Below, piece after piece: positions 9,013 to 17,292 of a stretch of 64,000 nucleotides of DNA; position 1 is the first letter of the stretch, and the number at the start of each line of letters is the position of its first letter. This DNA is from Silanimonas sp044377035 (GTDB taxonomy: Bacteria > Pseudomonadota > Gammaproteobacteria > Xanthomonadales > Xanthomonadaceae). A program made the position numbers and the translations under genes. Below the pieces are notes generated by a model. It was not told the origin of the DNA. It saw only the letters and a program-made list of their open reading frames with translations, and ran no database searches. Location: positions 1 through 64,000 of the forward strand of contig NZ_JBILJW010000003.1 in assembly GCF_044377035.1 (NCBI RefSeq), in the 5' to 3' direction.

Positions 9013-10264
9013 GGCTGCGACGCGCGGCGCCGATCGCCGCGATGCGGGCCTTCTTCAAGGCCTCGCCGATGGCGGGCCCGGCGAGGCCTTCGCGCATCAC
9101 GTCCTTCGCCTGCAGGGCGAGGGCGGCGTCACGGCAGGCGCGCAGCGCGCGGCCCTGCGGGTAGTCGGATTCAGCATGGCCGAGACGCCCGCGCTTGTCG
9201 GCTTCGCAGACGAGGGCGAGCGCGTCGATGCGCGAGCCCTGGCGCAGGCCGCCGCAGCGTTCGATCAGTTCGTGGACGGTGGCATCGCGCAGTTCGTCGA
9301 AGCGGTGCACGTTGAGGTGTTCGCGACAGGCGTCGGTGGCGAGCTGGGCTTCGGCGTTCGGCACCTTCAGCCGCGCGCAAAGCGCGGCCAGCGGTTTCAG
9401 GCCGGCGTGCTCGTGCATCGGATGGCGCGGCAGGACCTCAGCGGGCGTCAGCGCCTTGCCGAGGTCGTGCGTGAGCGCGGCGAAGCCGATCGCGGCGTCA
9501 CCCGGCGCGAGCCGAGCGGCCATGTCGACGACCATCTCGACGTGCACGCCGGTGTCGACTTCCGGGTGGTACTCGGCGCGCTGCGGCACGCCGTAGAGCG
9601 CGTCGACCTCGGGCAGCACGACGGCCAGCGCGCCGCAGGCGCGCAGGGTTTGCAGGAAGGCGGACGGCCGCGCTTCCCCGAGCGCGCGCTTGAGCTCCTG
9701 CCAGACGCGTTCGGGCACGAGGTGGGCGAGCTCGCCGGCCTCCACCATGCCGCGCATCAGGGCGAGCGTGTCCTCGTGCACGCGGAAGCCGAGTGGGGCG
9801 AAGCGCGCCATGAAGCGCGCCGCGCGCAGTACGCGCAACGGGTCTTCCGCAAAGGCCGGGCTGCAGTGGCGCAGCACGCGCGCTTCGAGGTCGGCGCGGC
9901 CCCCCAGCGGATCGACCAACGTGCCGTCGTCCGCTTGCGCGATCGCATTGATGGTGAAGTCGCGGCGACGCAGGTCATCTTCGAGCGTCACCGTGCGATC
10001 GGCGTGGACGACGAAGCCGGTGTAGCCGCGCCCGGATTTGCGCTCGGTTCGGGCCAGGGCGTATTCCTCGCCCGTGGCCGGATGCAAGAAGACCGGGAAA
10101 TCGGCGCCGACGGTCTTGAAGCCCGCCGCGCGCATGGCTTGGGCGTCGGTGCCGACCACCACCCAGTCGCGATCGCCGGGCGCACGGTCCAGCAGGGCGT
10201 CGCGTACCGCGCCGCCCACGAGGTAGACCGTGGCGTCAGCGGGCAACGCTGCGGTAGCGGTCAT
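8972..10264 (-). CDS. cca: CCA-adding enzyme (multifunctional tRNA nucleotidyltransferase)
   Basis: Adds or repairs the 3' CCA of tRNAs without a template. The 430-residue protein has the class II nucleotidyltransferase head: GGAVRD (17-22), the catalytic Asp31/Asp33 pair in GDRDWVVVG and the RRRDFTINAIA motif. An HD domain follows (FAALTHDLGK), as in the E. coli-type multifunctional enzyme that also has phosphohydrolase activity. Its start lies 29 bases inside the end of the preceding NDUFA9-like gene, suggesting coupled translation. Confidence 0.95.
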   Translation of the reverse strand: MTATAALPADATVYLVGGAVRDALLDRAPGDRDWVVVGTDAQAMRAAGFKTVGADFPVFLHPATGEEYALARTERKSGRGYTGFVVHADRTVTLEDDLRRRDFTINAIAQADDGTLVDPLGGRADLEARVLRHCSPAFAEDPLRVLRAARFMARFAPLGFRVHEDTLALMRGMVEAGELAHLVPERVWQELKRALGEARPSAFLQTLRACGALAVVLPEVDALYGVPQRAEYHPEVDTGVHVEMVVDMAARLAPGDAAIGFAALTHDLGKALTPAEVLPRHPMHEHAGLKPLAALCARLKVPNAEAQLATDACREHLNVHRFDELRDATVHELIERCGGLRQGSRIDALALVCEADKRGRLGHAESDYPQGRALRACRDAALALQAKDVMREGLAGPAIGEALKKARIAAIGAARRSLSGGTAPPATPAG

Positions 10265-11171
10265 AGCGCGGCTGCTTTTCGGCCGGCGAGCCCAGGATCG
10301 TGGCGAGCTGCTGGCCGATGCGCGTCGGCTCGATACCGAGCTGGTGCAGGCCGTCGATGGCGCCGACGGAATCGAGCTTCAGCGAGCGGTAGTTGTCGGA
10401 GGAGAACGGCTTGCCGGGCACGAAGTCGAAGGCGAAGGCCTGCAGGCGCGCCAGCGCGTCGGGCAGCGGCACCACCACCCGCTTCAGCCCGAGCTGCCGC
10501 GCGGTCAGGCGCACGAGGTCGCCGAGCGTCATCACATCGGCGCCGTAGAGCTCGTAGACCTGCCCGATAGTGCTGCGCGAATGCAGGGCGCGGCGCATCG
10601 CCTCGACCACGTCGCCGACGTAGACCGGGGCGAAGCGCGTTCCGGCCTTGGCCAGTGGCAGCACGGGGCTCAGCTTCAGCAGTTCGGCGAAGCGGCAGAA
10701 GAAGCCGTCGCCGATGCCGAAGATCACCGACGGCTCGAAGATCGTCCAATCCAGCCCACTGGCCTTCACCGCGGCTTCCGCTTCACCGCGCGTCTTCAAA
10801 TAGAAGCTGTCGCCGCGACCGGCGTTGAGCGAACTCATCTGCAGCAACCGCTTCGTGCCCGCGAGCTGGCAGGCGGCGACGACGAGCTTGGTCAGGGCCA
10901 CGTGCGCGCGATGGAAGCCGCGGCCGTTGTCACCCGCTTCGTTGAGGATGCCGACGAGGTTGATGACGGCGTCGGCACCGATGAAGTTCGCTTTCAGCAG
11001 TTCGGGGTCGTAGACGTCACCGGTGACCACGCGCGTGCCGGGCGGCAGCAGTCGCACGAGGTGGGCGTGCGGATTGCGCGAAAGCACCGTGAGCTGGTGG
11101 CCTTCCTGCGCGAGGCGGGCGAGGAGGACGCGGCCGACGAAACCGGTGGCGCCGAGCAGGGTGATCTTCAT
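10236..11171 (-). CDS. Complex I NDUFA9 subunit family protein (atypical SDR)
   Basis: 311 residues with an NAD(P)-binding Rossmann N-terminus, MKITLLGATGFVGRVLLARLA, then the family marks VTGDVYDPELLKANFIGADAVINLVGILNE and a later PVYVGDVVEAM segment. The family groups with mitochondrial complex I subunit NDUFA9; in bacteria the role is unproven. The longer reading to 11264 adds a 31-residue Pro-rich stretch in the slt end and is rejected in favour of the ATG at 11171. It lies between slt and cca on the same strand. Confidence 0.9.
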   Translation of the reverse strand: MKITLLGATGFVGRVLLARLAQEGHQLTVLSRNPHAHLVRLLPPGTRVVTGDVYDPELLKANFIGADAVINLVGILNEAGDNGRGFHRAHVALTKLVVAACQLAGTKRLLQMSSLNAGRGDSFYLKTRGEAEAAVKASGLDWTIFEPSVIFGIGDGFFCRFAELLKLSPVLPLAKAGTRFAPVYVGDVVEAMRRALHSRSTIGQVYELYGADVMTLGDLVRLTARQLGLKRVVVPLPDALARLQAFAFDFVPGKPFSSDNYRSLKLDSVGAIDGLHQLGIEPTRIGQQLATILGSPAEKQPRYDRYRSVAR

Positions 11172-11181
11172 GGTCGGACCT

Positions 11182-13161
11182 TCAGCGGGCGGTGGGAGTG
11201 GCCGTGGACGCGGCGGCGTCGGGCGAGGCGGTGCAGGCGAACTGCCGTGGCACGTGTTCGTCACGGCCTTCGAGGCGATCGGTGAGCGAGCGGGTGCGGC
11301 CGTCGAGGCGCCAGTCGTAGATCACGCTGAAGGCCAGCACGCGCGGCACGTACTCGCGGGTTTCCTTGAACGGGATGGTCTCGATCCAGTAGTCGGCGGG
11401 CAGCGCCGGACGCGCAGCCATCCAGCGCTGCACCGCGCCTTGGCCGGCGTTGTAGGCCGCGATGGCGCGGTAGGCGAGGCCGCCGTTGTCGCCGATGCGC
11501 TGGGCGAGGTAGGCGGTGCCCAAGGGCACGTTCAATTCGGGGCGGAACAGGCTGTCGGCGCCCTGCCACGGCAAGCCGAGGCGCCGCGACACGCCTTCCG
11601 CCGTCGACGGCAGGAGCTGCATCAGGCCGCGCGCGTTGGCGGGCGAGCGCGCCTCCGGCATGAAGGCGCTCTCGGCGCGGGTGAGTGCCGCCACCAGCGA
11701 GGGCTCGAGGCCATTCTTGCGGGACTCGCGCCGGATCAGCGTCTCGTGGTGCAGCGGGAAGCGCAGCGTGTAGTACTGCAGCGCCTGCGGATTCGCCGGC
11801 ATGCCGAAGAGCGCGCGGTCGTACCAGCGCGCCTGCATGGCCTTCTGCACGGCGAGTACGCGACGCGTGTCGTCCATGCGCTCGACCGCCGCCTGCCACT
11901 CCAGCGCGGCCAGCGCGGGGCGCTTGATGCGGAACAGTTCGATGGCGCGGGCCAGCGCGGCGTTGCGCTCGACGTCGCGGCCAAGGCGCGCGTCATCCGA
12001 GGGGTCGCGCGGGCACAGCGCGTAGGGCGTGCCGGCGCGATCGGCGGCGAGGAAGCCGTGGAAGGTCGGGCTTTTGGCGGCAGCGGCGAACAGCGGCGCG
12101 GCGGCCGCGGCATCGCCGAGGTCCTCGCGCAGCCGCGCTTCGAAGTACTGCCACTGCGCGGTGCCGCGCAGCGCGGCGGGCATGCGTTCGATGGCCTTCA
12201 GTGCCCCGGCGCGGTCGCCACGCGCCAGCGCTTCGCGCACGGCCCAGCCGTGCAGGGCTTCGTCGAAGGCCGCGTCGGGCACGGCGGCGAGCCGGCGCGC
12301 CGACTCCGCGCCGTAGCTGGCGGCGGTCCACAGCGCGATGGCGGCGCGCACGGCGCCGTGCTCGCGGCTGCCGGCGGGCAGCAGCGAAGCGTTGGAGGCC
12401 AAGGCGCGCTCGGCAGCACCCGGATCGCGGCGCGCGAGGCGCGACAGGCCGATCTCGGCCATCGCGCGGCTGCGGTTGTCCTTCGGCCATTGCGCGGCGC
12501 GGGCGTGCGGGGCATCGATGAACGCGGCGTAGTCGCGGATCAGTGCCAGCTCGGTTTCGGGCAGGTTGCGCGCCGCGGCGCGCATCAGGCCGGTGTTGCC
12601 GGCGCGCGCGGCGAGCTCGATGCGTTGCCAGCGCAGCGCGGGCGTGAGTTCGCCGCGCTGGGCCAGCGCAGTGAATACCGGGTCGCAGGCGGCGGGCTGG
12701 GAATCGGCGCTGAGCCAGAGGCCGGTGGCGGCCTGCACCCAGGCGGCGTCGACTGCGTTGGTGGCGAGCTTCGCCTGCAGCGTGAAGCATTGCAGCGTGA
12801 CGTCGCCGCCGGGCCGGTCGTGGGCAAGGAAGTCCGACCAGCGGCCTTCGGCGGCCGCCCGCCGCAGCCAGGCTTGGCGCAGCCGCGTGGCGGCGGGTTG
12901 GGGGCCGAGGTCTTCGAGCAGTTCGCCGAGCGTTTCGCGGTTGATGTGGTGGAGTTCGCGCTCGCGGACCAGCACTTCGAGCCAGCCGGACAAGGGGTGC
13001 GACTGCAGGCGGGCGACGTCGGCCAGCTTGAGTTGGCCGCGGTCGGCCGCTTCGAAGGCAGCCTGCACTTCGGAGCGCCGCACGGAGGGCGACTCGCCCT
13101 GAGCCGCGCTTGCCGCGACAATGCCGCCGATCAGGGCGACGGAAAAGAAGAGGTTTCGCAT
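11182..13161 (-). CDS. slt: Soluble lytic murein transglycosylase (Slt70 type)
   Basis: 659 residues with an N-terminal signal peptide (MRNLFFSVALIGGIVAASAAQG). A long helical U/L superhelix fills the middle (residues ~30-440). A C-terminal transglycosylase domain carries the catalytic Glu in LTRAESAFMPEARSPANARG, followed by LMQLLPSTA and AYNAGQGAVQRW. It cleaves peptidoglycan between MurNAc and GlcNAc with formation of 1,6-anhydro ends, in the periplasm. It diverges from a TauE-like permease and precedes the NDUFA9-like gene by 10 bases. Confidence 0.95.
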   Translation of the reverse strand: MRNLFFSVALIGGIVAASAAQGESPSVRRSEVQAAFEAADRGQLKLADVARLQSHPLSGWLEVLVRERELHHINRETLGELLEDLGPQPAATRLRQAWLRRAAAEGRWSDFLAHDRPGGDVTLQCFTLQAKLATNAVDAAWVQAATGLWLSADSQPAACDPVFTALAQRGELTPALRWQRIELAARAGNTGLMRAAARNLPETELALIRDYAAFIDAPHARAAQWPKDNRSRAMAEIGLSRLARRDPGAAERALASNASLLPAGSREHGAVRAAIALWTAASYGAESARRLAAVPDAAFDEALHGWAVREALARGDRAGALKAIERMPAALRGTAQWQYFEARLREDLGDAAAAAPLFAAAAKSPTFHGFLAADRAGTPYALCPRDPSDDARLGRDVERNAALARAIELFRIKRPALAALEWQAAVERMDDTRRVLAVQKAMQARWYDRALFGMPANPQALQYYTLRFPLHHETLIRRESRKNGLEPSLVAALTRAESAFMPEARSPANARGLMQLLPSTAEGVSRRLGLPWQGADSLFRPELNVPLGTAYLAQRIGDNGGLAYRAIAAYNAGQGAVQRWMAARPALPADYWIETIPFKETREYVPRVLAFSVIYDWRLDGRTRSLTDRLEGRDEHVPRQFACTASPDAAASTATPTAR

Positions 13162-13190
13162 GCCGGCCAGTGTAACGGAGCCCCCGCGTG

Positions 13191-14036
13191 ATGCCTGAGT
13201 TCACCTGGTTGTGGTTTCCGCTGCTCGGCATCGTCGCGGGCGTGCTCGCGGGGTTGCTCGGCATCGGCGGCGGCACCGTGCTGGTGGCGGCGCTGGTCGC
13301 CCTGCTGCCATGGTTCGACGTGCCCGCTTCCGATGTCATGCATGTCGCCCTCGCGACGTCCCTCGCATCGATCATCGTCACGGCCAGCGCCTCGGCGAAC
13401 GCGCACCGCAAGCGCGGCAGCGTGCTGTGGCCGACGGTGGCGTGGTTGGCGCCCGGGCTGGTGTTCGGCGGCATCGTCGGCAGCATTTGGGCGATCGGCG
13501 TCGACGGTTCGACCCTCGCCACGCTGGTCGGGGTTTTCTGTTTGCTGATGGGGGTGCGCATGGCGTGGCCCGCACGTCCCGCCGCGACCGCCGCGTTGGG
13601 CGATTCGATCATCACCCCGGTGCCTCGTGGGCCATGGTTGGGCGCGGCCGGCACCATCATCGGTGCGGTGTCGGCGGTGGTGGGCGTCGGCGGCGGCAGC
13701 CTCACCGTGCCGCTGCTGGTGTCGCGCGGCGTCGCGACGGTGCGCGCCGTCGGCACGTCCTCCGCCTGCGGCGTGGTGATCGCGCTGGCCAGTGCCGCGA
13801 CGTACGCACTGGTGCCGTCGATCGGCGCGGCGCCTCCGTCGGCTGCGGCCGTGGCGACGAAGGCCTTCGGGATGGTGGGCCACGTGCACGTGCCGGCCGC
13901 GGTCGGCATCGGCCTCGGGGCGTGGTTCGCGGCGCCTTACGGTGTGCGCCTCGCGCATCGGCTGAGCGGCGTGGCGCTGGCGCGGGTCTTCGCCGTCGCG
14001 CTGGCTTCGGTGGGCGTGGCGCTGCTTTGGCCCTGA
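13191..14036 (+). CDS. TauE/SafE-family sulfite exporter-like permease
   Basis: 281 residues with about eight membrane segments. The repeated family motifs are GVLAGLLGIGGGTVLVAALVALL near the N-terminus and GAVSAVVGVGGGSLTVPLLVSRG at the start of the second half, the glycine-rich re-entrant signatures of TauE/SafE. It likely exports sulfite, sulfoacetate or a similar organosulfur anion; the substrate cannot be read. The ATG at 13191 follows cggag; an adjacent GTG at 13188 is a less likely start. It converges with the next gene with only seven bases between them. Confidence 0.9.
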   Translation: MPEFTWLWFPLLGIVAGVLAGLLGIGGGTVLVAALVALLPWFDVPASDVMHVALATSLASIIVTASASANAHRKRGSVLWPTVAWLAPGLVFGGIVGSIWAIGVDGSTLATLVGVFCLLMGVRMAWPARPAATAALGDSIITPVPRGPWLGAAGTIIGAVSAVVGVGGGSLTVPLLVSRGVATVRAVGTSSACGVVIALASAATYALVPSIGAAPPSAAAVATKAFGMVGHVHVPAAVGIGLGAWFAAPYGVRLAHRLSGVALARVFAVALASVGVALLWP

Positions 14037-14043
14037 CGCGGCT

Positions 14044-14934
14044 TCAGGCTGCGGCGGGCGAGACGTTTCCGAGCGGTTCCAGCGTCACCGCCACCGCCAT
14101 GTGATCCGAGCCTGCCGCCGGCAGTGCGCGGTACTCGCCGACCCGGAAGCCCGCGGTGAACACGTGGTCGAGCGAGCGCGTCGGGCCCCAGCTCGGGAAG
14201 GTCGCGATCGGCTCGGGCGGTGGCATCAGCGCGGTGCGCCGGTACAGGCCTTCGAACTCGCGCGACGTGGCCGGGCAGTTGAAGTCACCCATCAGCACGA
14301 GGCGCGTCTCGTCGGCGAGCAACTCGCCAAGGAAATCGAGCTGCTGCCGGCGCGAGGCGACGCCGAGCGACAGATGCGTGACCGCGAGCGTCCAGGCGGC
14401 CTCGCCTTCGCCAAATCGGGCGAGCATCACGCCGCGGCCGCCCAGTCGGCCGGGCAGCGCGTAATCCAGGACCGTCGTGGGCGAGACGCGCGAGAGCAGG
14501 CCGTTGGCGCTGCTGGCGATACGGCTGACGCGGCGGTTGGGTTGGTGGCTCCAGAACGGAAAGCCCCCGCGTTCGGCGAGGGCTTGGGTCTGGTTGGTGA
14601 ACCCGGAGCGCAGGCTGCCGGGGTCGCTTTCCTGCAGGCCGACGATGTCGAAGGGTCGGGCCAGCTCCGCCAGGGCATCCAGGTTGCGCTGCTTGCCGTT
14701 CGGCAGCACGTGCCCCCAGCCCCGCACCACGTAATCGCGGTAGGCGCGGGTGCTGTGGCCGGCTTGGATGTTGGCGCTCAGCAGGCGCAGCGGCGTGGGC
14801 TCAGCGGGCCGGGGCGGGCTTCGGCGCTGCGGCGGGCGCCGCGGCCGGACGGGCCGGCGCCGAGGCGCGCTCGCGGGCGACGAGGTAGTCGATCGTCTGC
14901 AGCATGCCGTCGAAGCCGCGGTCGGAGGTGGCAC
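14044..14934 (-). CDS. Endonuclease/exonuclease/phosphatase family protein
   Basis: The open frame gives 296 residues, but recognisable family sequence begins only near residue 48 (LRLLSANIQAGHS). Later motifs are IVGLQESDPGSLRSG, WTLAVTHLSLG, LVLMGDFNCP and the C-terminal SDHMAVAVTLE, the metal and catalytic residues of the exonuclease III-like fold (Glu, Asp-Asn, Asp-His). The substrate (nucleic acid, phospholipid or inositol phosphate) is unknown. The first ~45 residues are Pro/Arg-rich and overlap dsbA in another frame, so the true start is probably close to 14790, perhaps a non-ATG codon just after the dsbA stop. Confidence 0.8.
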   Translation of the reverse strand: MPPPTAASTACCRRSTTSSPASAPRRRPVRPRRPPQRRSPPRPAEPTPLRLLSANIQAGHSTRAYRDYVVRGWGHVLPNGKQRNLDALAELARPFDIVGLQESDPGSLRSGFTNQTQALAERGGFPFWSHQPNRRVSRIASSANGLLSRVSPTTVLDYALPGRLGGRGVMLARFGEGEAAWTLAVTHLSLGVASRRQQLDFLGELLADETRLVLMGDFNCPATSREFEGLYRRTALMPPPEPIATFPSWGPTRSLDHVFTAGFRVGEYRALPAAGSDHMAVAVTLEPLGNVSPAAA

Positions 14935-15493
14935 TGACGCGGTACTTGCCGGCGACGATGACCGTCGGCGTGGCGTTCACGCCGGTGCGCTGCGCGAACT
15001 GCTTGGCGCGGTTCACCTTGGAAGTGACGCCGAAGCTGTTCATCGTGTCGAGCACCTGCTTGCGGTCGAGACCGAGGCTTGCGTAGACGTCCGCGACTTC
15101 GTCGGGGCTGCCGGTCGTGATCTTGCGGTCGACGTGGAAGGCGCGGAAGAAGCCGTCGTGCGTGCGCTCCGTGGCCCCGAGCGTCTCGGCGGCATAGAAG
15201 CCGCGGGCGAGGTTGTCGATGGCGCCACCGAAGGCGGCGTGCACGTAGGTGAGGCGCACGTCGGCCGGGAGCTTGACCTTCCAGCGGTTCACATAGGGCT
15301 GGAAGTCAGCGCAGTGGATGCAGTGGTAGCTGAAGACTTCGGCCACTTCGATCTTGCCCGGGGCGCCGAAGGTGGGCTGGGCGGGGGAGATCACTTCGTA
15401 GTCGGTGCCGAGGCGCGGGGCGCCGGCTGCGGCCTGGGCGATGCTGAGACCGGGAACGGCAAGGGCGGCAAGCAGGGCCAGCGAGCGGAGCAT
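14801..15493 (-). CDS. dsbA: Thiol:disulfide interchange protein DsbA
   Basis: Periplasmic oxidant that introduces disulfides into exported proteins. 230 residues: signal peptide (MLRSLALLAALAVPGLSIAQA), then the thioredoxin fold with active site Cys58-Ile-His-Cys61 in VFSYHCIHCADFQPY and the cis-Pro loop GVNATPTVIVAGKYRV. The C-terminus has a ~25-residue Ala/Pro-rich tail not usual in E. coli DsbA. It sits downstream of cytochrome c4, separated by a terminator; this pairing is common in xanthomonads. Confidence 0.93.
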   Translation of the reverse strand: MLRSLALLAALAVPGLSIAQAAAGAPRLGTDYEVISPAQPTFGAPGKIEVAEVFSYHCIHCADFQPYVNRWKVKLPADVRLTYVHAAFGGAIDNLARGFYAAETLGATERTHDGFFRAFHVDRKITTGSPDEVADVYASLGLDRKQVLDTMNSFGVTSKVNRAKQFAQRTGVNATPTVIVAGKYRVSATSDRGFDGMLQTIDYLVARERASAPARPAAAPAAAPKPAPAR

Positions 15494-15515
15494 CGGGAAT
15501 CCTCGGGTCGGAAAT

Positions 15516-15542
15516 GAAAAGCCGGCGGTAGGCCGCCGGCTC
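15516..15542 (-). terminator. Intrinsic terminator after cytochrome c4
   Basis: On the minus strand the arms agccggcgg and ccgccggct (15533-15541 with 15520-15528) are separated by a four-base loop and followed by ttttc. It lies between the cytochrome c4 stop and the dsbA start and should end the cytochrome transcript. Confidence 0.75.
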
Positions 15543-15585
15543 GGGAGTTCAGAACGCGGGGCGGGCGGAAAGTTCCCGCCGCCGT

Positions 15586-16422
15586 TCAGCGGGCGGCCGT
15601 GGCGTCGGCCGGGGCCGCGTCGCGGACGTCGTGCAGGCCCTGCAGGTAGCTGGCCAGCGAGTCGATCTCTTCGTCGCTCAGGTTCCGGGCGACGGCCGAC
15701 ATGATGGCGTTGGCGTTGCCATCCTTGCCCCAGACCGCGCCGTCGCGGAAAGCGCGCAGCTGCAGCGCGGTGTACTGCGCGTGCTGGGCATGCAGGGCCG
15801 GCCAGCTGGGACCGGGCACGCCGGCGCCCGTCGGGCCGTGGCAGGCGGCGCAGGACGGAATGCCGCGCGCCGGGTCGCCGGAGCGGTAGAGCTTCTGGCC
15901 GACCTGATAGAACTTGCGACCGGCGTTCGGACCTTCGGCGATCACGGTCTCGTCGGCGACGCCCGGGCGCGGGGCCTGCTTGGCGAAGTAGGCGCCGATG
16001 TCGCGCATGTCCTGCGAGGACAGCGTGGCGGCGAAGCCGAGCATGATCGCGTTGTCACGCTCGCCGCTCTTGAAGAGCGCCAGCTGGCGGGCGATGTAGT
16101 GCTCGTGCTGGCCGGCGATGTTCGGGTATTGCGGGTCGGCGGCGTTGCCGTCGGCACCGTGGCAGGCGGCGCAGGCCGCGGCCTTGGCTTCGCCGGCGGT
16201 GGCATCGCCCGGGTTGGCTGGGCCATCGGCCGGCAGCTCGGCGGCAACCGCGACGGGCGCTTCTGCGGCGGGCGTCACGGCAGCGGCAGCCTCGGCGGCC
16301 GGCGCTTCCGCCGCGGCGGGTGCAGCGGCCGGGGCTTCGGTCGACTGGGCGATCGCGACGCCGGCCAGGGCGAGCGCCGTACCCACGGCGGCTCCAACGG
16401 CAAGGATGCGCTTCAGCGTCAT
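15586..16422 (-). CDS. Dihaem cytochrome c4
   Basis: Periplasmic electron carrier with two c-type haems: CAACH at residues 84-88 and again at 191-195. Axial Met candidates lie in NAIMLG and NAIMSAV. A signal peptide (MTLKRILAVGAAVGTALALAG) is followed by a ~40-residue linker made almost only of Ala, Pro and Glu before the first haem domain, longer than in typical c4. The start at 16422 (after ggagtc) is preferred over an upstream frame to 16524. It likely feeds a terminal oxidase. It diverges from engB. Confidence 0.92.
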   Translation of the reverse strand: MTLKRILAVGAAVGTALALAGVAIAQSTEAPAAAPAAAEAPAAEAAAAVTPAAEAPVAVAAELPADGPANPGDATAGEAKAAACAACHGADGNAADPQYPNIAGQHEHYIARQLALFKSGERDNAIMLGFAATLSSQDMRDIGAYFAKQAPRPGVADETVIAEGPNAGRKFYQVGQKLYRSGDPARGIPSCAACHGPTGAGVPGPSWPALHAQHAQYTALQLRAFRDGAVWGKDGNANAIMSAVARNLSDEEIDSLASYLQGLHDVRDAAPADATAAR

Positions 16423-16531
16423 GCGGAGACTCCGGTGTTCAATGCGGGTGAGACGGAACTGGGCCGGGGCGGCGAAGCACCGGCAGGACGGCGGATTATC
16501 CCAGCCGGCTCGGCGGCGGGTCAACGAATGC

Positions 16532-16553
16532 CGGGCGGGCCCGGGCCCGCCCG
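16532..16553. repeat. Perfect 22-bp GC palindrome in the cytochrome c4/engB intergenic region
   Basis: Each 11-base half (cgggcgggccc) is the exact reverse complement of the other. It lies 110 bases upstream of cytochrome c4 and 70 bases upstream of engB. There is no T-run on either side, so it is not a standard terminator; it could be a cruciform, an operator, or chance in GC-rich DNA. Confidence 0.6.
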
Positions 16554-16622
16554 TCGGCGGCCGGGCTTCCGGGGTGGCCCGCCAACCCCCACACTCTGCG
16601 GCCGAACGCGCAAGGACCCCCG

Positions 16623-17225
16623 ATGGCCACCAACCACCTGCAGACCGCCGAGTACCTGAAGGCGGCGCACCTGCCGCACCAGTTGCCGGACGACACCGGG
16701 CAGGAGGTGGCGTTCGCCGGCCGTTCGAATGCCGGCAAATCGAGCGCGCTGAACGCGATCTGCCAGCGCAACGGACTGGCGCGGACCTCCAAGACCCCGG
16801 GCCGCACCCAGCAGCTGGTGTACTTCCAGGTCCGTCCGGAGCACTACCTCGTCGACCTGCCGGGCTACGGCTATGCCGAGGTGCCGCTGCACCTGCGCGA
16901 GCATTGGAAGACCTTCATCGAGGGCTACTTCCAGAGCCGGAAGGCGTTGACGGGCCTGGTGGTGGTGGTGGACAGCCGCCACCCGCTCAAGGACTACGAC
17001 CGCCAGATGGTGGACTTCGCCTTCCGTCGCAACCTCAACTGCCACGTGCTGCTGACCAAGGCCGACAAGCTCTCGCGCAGCGCGCAGGCCCAGACCCTGG
17101 CGAAAGTGCGCAAGGAGCTCGGTGGGGTGGCCTCGGCGCAGTTGTTCTCGTCGCCCGACAAGCTGGGCGTCGAGGAGGCCCGTGCGGTGGTCAGCGGCTG
17201 GCTGGGACTCGCGAAGGCGGAGTGA
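16623..17225 (+). CDS. engB: Ribosome biogenesis GTPase EngB (YihA/YsxC)
   Basis: 200-residue essential GTPase for 50S assembly. G1 is GRSNAGKSS, G2 TSKTPGRTQQ, G3 DLPGYGYAEVP and G4 TKADKLSR, all in the order and spacing of TrmE-Era class EngB. Length matches the family. It is followed 67 bases later by gshA. Confidence 0.95.
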   Translation: MATNHLQTAEYLKAAHLPHQLPDDTGQEVAFAGRSNAGKSSALNAICQRNGLARTSKTPGRTQQLVYFQVRPEHYLVDLPGYGYAEVPLHLREHWKTFIEGYFQSRKALTGLVVVVDSRHPLKDYDRQMVDFAFRRNLNCHVLLTKADKLSRSAQAQTLAKVRKELGGVASAQLFSSPDKLGVEEARAVVSGWLGLAKAE

Positions 17226-17292
17226 CGGGCCGCCTTGCGGTCGTCACGCACCGCCCCCATCGTCGTCGGGTTCCCTCTCCAAGGTTTCACGA

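Noticed and set aside
11023..13191. Long plus-strand open frame across slt
   Set aside because: Antisense shadow of the transglycosylase; no motif in the translation.
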